This document shows, one piece after another, positions 15,311 to 16,749 of a DNA stretch of 16,749 bases. The notes beneath the pieces are model-generated. The model had not been told where the DNA came from. It saw only the letters and a list, made by a program, of their open reading frames with translations, and made no database searches. Source of the DNA: DASYAN01 sp036501345 (GTDB lineage Bacteria > Chloroflexota > Ktedonobacteria > Ktedonobacterales > Ktedonobacteraceae); contig DASYAN010000566.1 in assembly GCA_036501345.1 (NCBI GenBank), positions 1-16,749 on the forward strand. Direction: 5' to 3'. How positions within the stretch are numbered: position 1 is the first letter of the stretch; each line of letters opens with the position of its first letter. The translations under genes and the position numbers were made by a program.

Positions 15311-15529
15311 TTAATCTCTTCCATCTTCTTCTGGCACACGTTCAAGAACATCACTGACCTCGCAATCAAGCACATCAATAATTCTTCCAAGGGTATCAGT
15401 GTTTACCACTTGGTACGGGTCATTGAACAATCTACGGATAATGTTATAGCTCACTTGGGATAGCTGAGACAATTTATGCATCGAAATACCCTTTTTCTCT
15501 GCTACCTCTTTTATTTTCAATCTGAGCAT
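15311..15529 (-). CDS. Small XRE/Cro-C1-type HTH regulator (72 residues)
   Basis: The protein from ATG 15529 reads MLRLKIKEVAEKKGISMHKL, then SQLSQVSYNIIRRLFNDPY and NTDTLGRIIDVLDCEVSDVL. This is a compact helix-turn-helix protein of the XRE family with the usual five-helix pattern and an acidic tail. GGGGGAG lies 10 nt before this ATG. Upstream in-frame starts (ATG 15562, TTG 15628) would add an unstructured extension absent from typical relatives. It is divergent from the 70-residue gene across a gap of 234 nt. It may regulate that gene or the neighbouring TIR genes, but the sequence shows no proven operator. The HTH assignment is firm. Confidence 0.87.
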   Translation of the reverse strand: MLRLKIKEVAEKKGISMHKLSQLSQVSYNIIRRLFNDPYQVVNTDTLGRIIDVLDCEVSDVLERVPEEDGRD

Positions 15530-15656
15530 TCCCGATTTGCTCCCCCGTATGTTTTCCCCCATGATAACAGGACACTCTACTATTGGGTACTCGTTAGCTA
15601 CGCATGAAACTTGATGTGCGAAATCCAACTTTACTACTTAGGAATGTGTAACTCTA

Positions 15657-15685
15657 TTGACTAATTGCTAAAAAGATGGTACAGT
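15657..15685 (+). promoter_or_regulatory. Promoter of the 70-residue gene
   Basis: TTGACT (15657-15662, 5 of 6 matches), a 17-nt spacer and TACAGT (15680-15685, 4 of 6 matches) lie about 80 nt upstream of ATG 15764 on the plus strand. Confidence 0.55.
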
Positions 15686-15763
15686 TAATAGCCAGGGACA
15701 TCGTTACTGTAATCGCATTTTGTTGCTATTTTAACATCCCATTGCGCTTGCAAGGAGACACGC

Positions 15764-15976
15764 ATGAGCCAATCAGAAATCGCTCGTATTCGAGAGCAAA
15801 TCGCTTTGGAGTATCAGTCAGTGCAGCAAATTTTTGGAGGGTTCACCCCAACTGCAAAACATGAATTCATCACCCGTAGGCAAGAGAATATAGCCAGCCA
15901 CTTTGAGGAGCTTACCCAGCATATGAGTCCAGAGGAAGCGATGCAAACGCTTATTCAATTAACATCGGGTAATTAG
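15764..15976 (+). CDS. Small helical protein of unknown function (70 residues)
   Basis: ATG 15764 has a strong AAGGAG site with a 6-nt spacer. The product starts MSQSEIARIREQIALEYQSV and continues with IFGGFTPTAKHEFITRRQEN, then HFEELTQHMSPEEAMQTLIQ. It is soluble, charged and probably all-helical. From memory it resembles small conserved hypothetical proteins of Ktedonobacteria with an AR.R.QI..EY opening and an HxFIT.R.E core, but no function is known to me. It has its own promoter and lies divergent to the XRE regulator. Confidence 0.75.
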   Translation: MSQSEIARIREQIALEYQSVQQIFGGFTPTAKHEFITRRQENIASHFEELTQHMSPEEAMQTLIQLTSGN

Positions 15977-16038
15977 AACAACTCGTATTCCGCAGTTGAG
16001 AACATGACTTTTCAGAATTGTCTGAAGCACTATCATTG

Positions 16039-16080
16039 CTGCATATATTACTATTATTGCCTATTATAATAGTAGTGCAG
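16039..16080. repeat. AT-rich hairpin between small genes
   Basis: TACTATTAT (16049-16057) and ATAATAGTA (16066-16074) form a perfect 9-bp stem with an 8-nt loop. CTGCA and TGCAG (16039-16043, 16076-16080) add a possible outer stem. It lies about 60-100 nt behind the 70-residue gene. There is no T-run, so a classic terminator is doubtful. Confidence 0.45.
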
Positions 16081-16207
16081 ATAATATTCACGAATGCATG
16101 TTCCTTTAGCGAGCAATTCCCTGCTCTCCGCAATCAACCAAGACAAGCAAAAAATGCAGTAATTAATATTCAAAAAAGTGATTCTCGAATGACAGAAAAA
16201 GCAAGTT

Positions 16208-16444
16208 ATGGATACAATTCTCTCCATTAGACAGGTAGAAGATACTCTTGTTTGTGATCTTAGACAGCAGTATTCAGAACTAGAGGAGACTAAGCGAGAT
16301 ATTGGGAAAAAGCTTATTAGTCAGAATGAATTCTATTTTTCGCTCAAAAAATGAGCAAACCGTGAATAGAGGGATTCATTGGAGAACAAGCAGCGATTAG
16401 AAGTGGCCATCGTAGCACTGGAAAGGAAAGCGCCATGTCAGTAG
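16208..16444 (+). pseudogene. Small coiled-coil gene with two in-frame stops
   Basis: From ATG 16208 the frame reads MDTILSIRQVEDTLVCDLRQ, then QYSELEETKRDIGKKLISQN, and stops at TGA 16352 (48 residues). The same frame then continues past a TAG at 16367 with SLENKQRLEVAIVALERK and ends at TAG 16442, overlapping the next gene's start by 10 nt. The charged heptad-like text on both sides of the stops suggests one coiled-coil gene of 78 codons that has decayed. The 48-residue piece could alternatively still be expressed; its ribosome-binding site is weak. Confidence 0.45.
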
Positions 16445-16749
16445 AACGTATGTATCCTGATGTCCCGATGCCAGTCAGCCTCATGATCGAACCGATCGAT
16501 CCTCGTTATTCGGGAATCGTGTCAGAGCTGATAAAAGACCATGGGGGGGATTTAAACGAGAATAAGGCCTCCTTTCCCCAGGGAACAATCAAACGCTTTG
16601 TTTGGCCCAGAATCTCTGATTGGAGGTATACGATCATTTTTCCAGATGGCTACGAGATAGGGTTGACTCAAACCAGGGATGGAAAGAATATTCTCTCCTT
16701 CAATTCAGCCGATCTTGTGTGTCCTACGTGTCAAAGACCGATAAGCTGA
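16435..16749 (+). CDS. Hypothetical protein, 104 residues
   Basis: ATG 16435 has AAGGA with a 7-nt spacer and overlaps the end of the coiled-coil relic by 10 nt, as in translationally coupled pairs. The protein (MSVERMYPDVPMPVSLMIEP at its start) is mixed alpha/beta in character, has no signal peptide or membrane segment, and ends with a single CPTC pair, which alone is half a zinc site. The TGA coincides with the last base of the window. I do not recognise the family. Its codon use looks like an ordinary coding gene. Confidence 0.65.
   Translation: MSVERMYPDVPMPVSLMIEPIDPRYSGIVSELIKDHGGDLNENKASFPQGTIKRFVWPRISDWRYTIIFPDGYEIGLTQTRDGKNILSFNSADLVCPTCQRPIS

Noticed and set aside
15205..15359. 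Plus-strand open frame reading GYSIPVILEERAQSEEQAW
   Set aside because: It has no start signal and runs antisense into the XRE gene; no family recognised.
16018..16230. Plus-strand 70-codon hydrophobic frame starting at TTG
   Set aside because: The hydrophobic run is produced by the AT-rich inverted repeat at 16039-16080, there is no ribosome-binding site, and it overlaps the better coiled-coil frame.

Overview
The window looks like an accessory (defence-island) segment of a mesophilic bacterial chromosome. The protein styles (a Uma2-type relic, short TIR proteins with the RVIPIILRPV block, a two-helix membrane NACHT protein, an XRE regulator of about 70 residues) fit a Ktedonobacteria-like member of the Chloroflexota. 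That placement is from memory and is not proven by the sequence.

Positions 1-11616 hold a four-gene minus-strand array, transcribed from right to left. In order of transcription it contains: a SNF2-type helicase with a C-terminal DUF3883-type domain (start re-set to GTG at 11538); a DUF1156/COG1743 adenine-specific DNA methyltransferase overlapping it by 4 nt; a DUF499/COG1483 AAA+ ATPase with an N-terminal Swt1/HEPN-like domain; and a membrane-anchored NACHT NTPase cut by the left window edge. A good promoter (TTGACA-17-TATGTT) lies just upstream of the helicase start. The helicase-methyltransferase-DUF499 trio is a known predicted defence neighbourhood related to DISARM, BREX and Pgl, but none of their other hallmark genes is here. 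The NACHT gene, 86 nt behind the trio on the same strand, is the most interesting possible addition.

Positions 11617-14600 hold a 406-nt AT-rich spacer with a 15-bp palindrome and two more minus-strand genes: a TIR-TPR protein with a shortened TIR domain and a recent 213-nt internal duplication, and upstream of it a compact single-domain TIR protein with its own promoter. TIR domains of this kind are NAD-consuming effectors or signal producers in many anti-phage systems.

Positions 14595-16749 are a decayed border: a plus-strand Uma2-family pseudogene with several stop codons, 350 nt with no confident gene, a small minus-strand XRE regulator, a divergent 70-residue conserved-looking small protein with its own promoter, a stop-riddled coiled-coil gene relic, and an unrecognised 104-residue protein ending exactly at the window edge.

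As a working model, methyltransferase, helicase/nuclease and ATPase would form a modification-based defence core. HEPN, NACHT and TIR proteins would supply abortive or signalling arms. Functional linkage between the TIR pair and the four-gene array is inferred from position and strand only.
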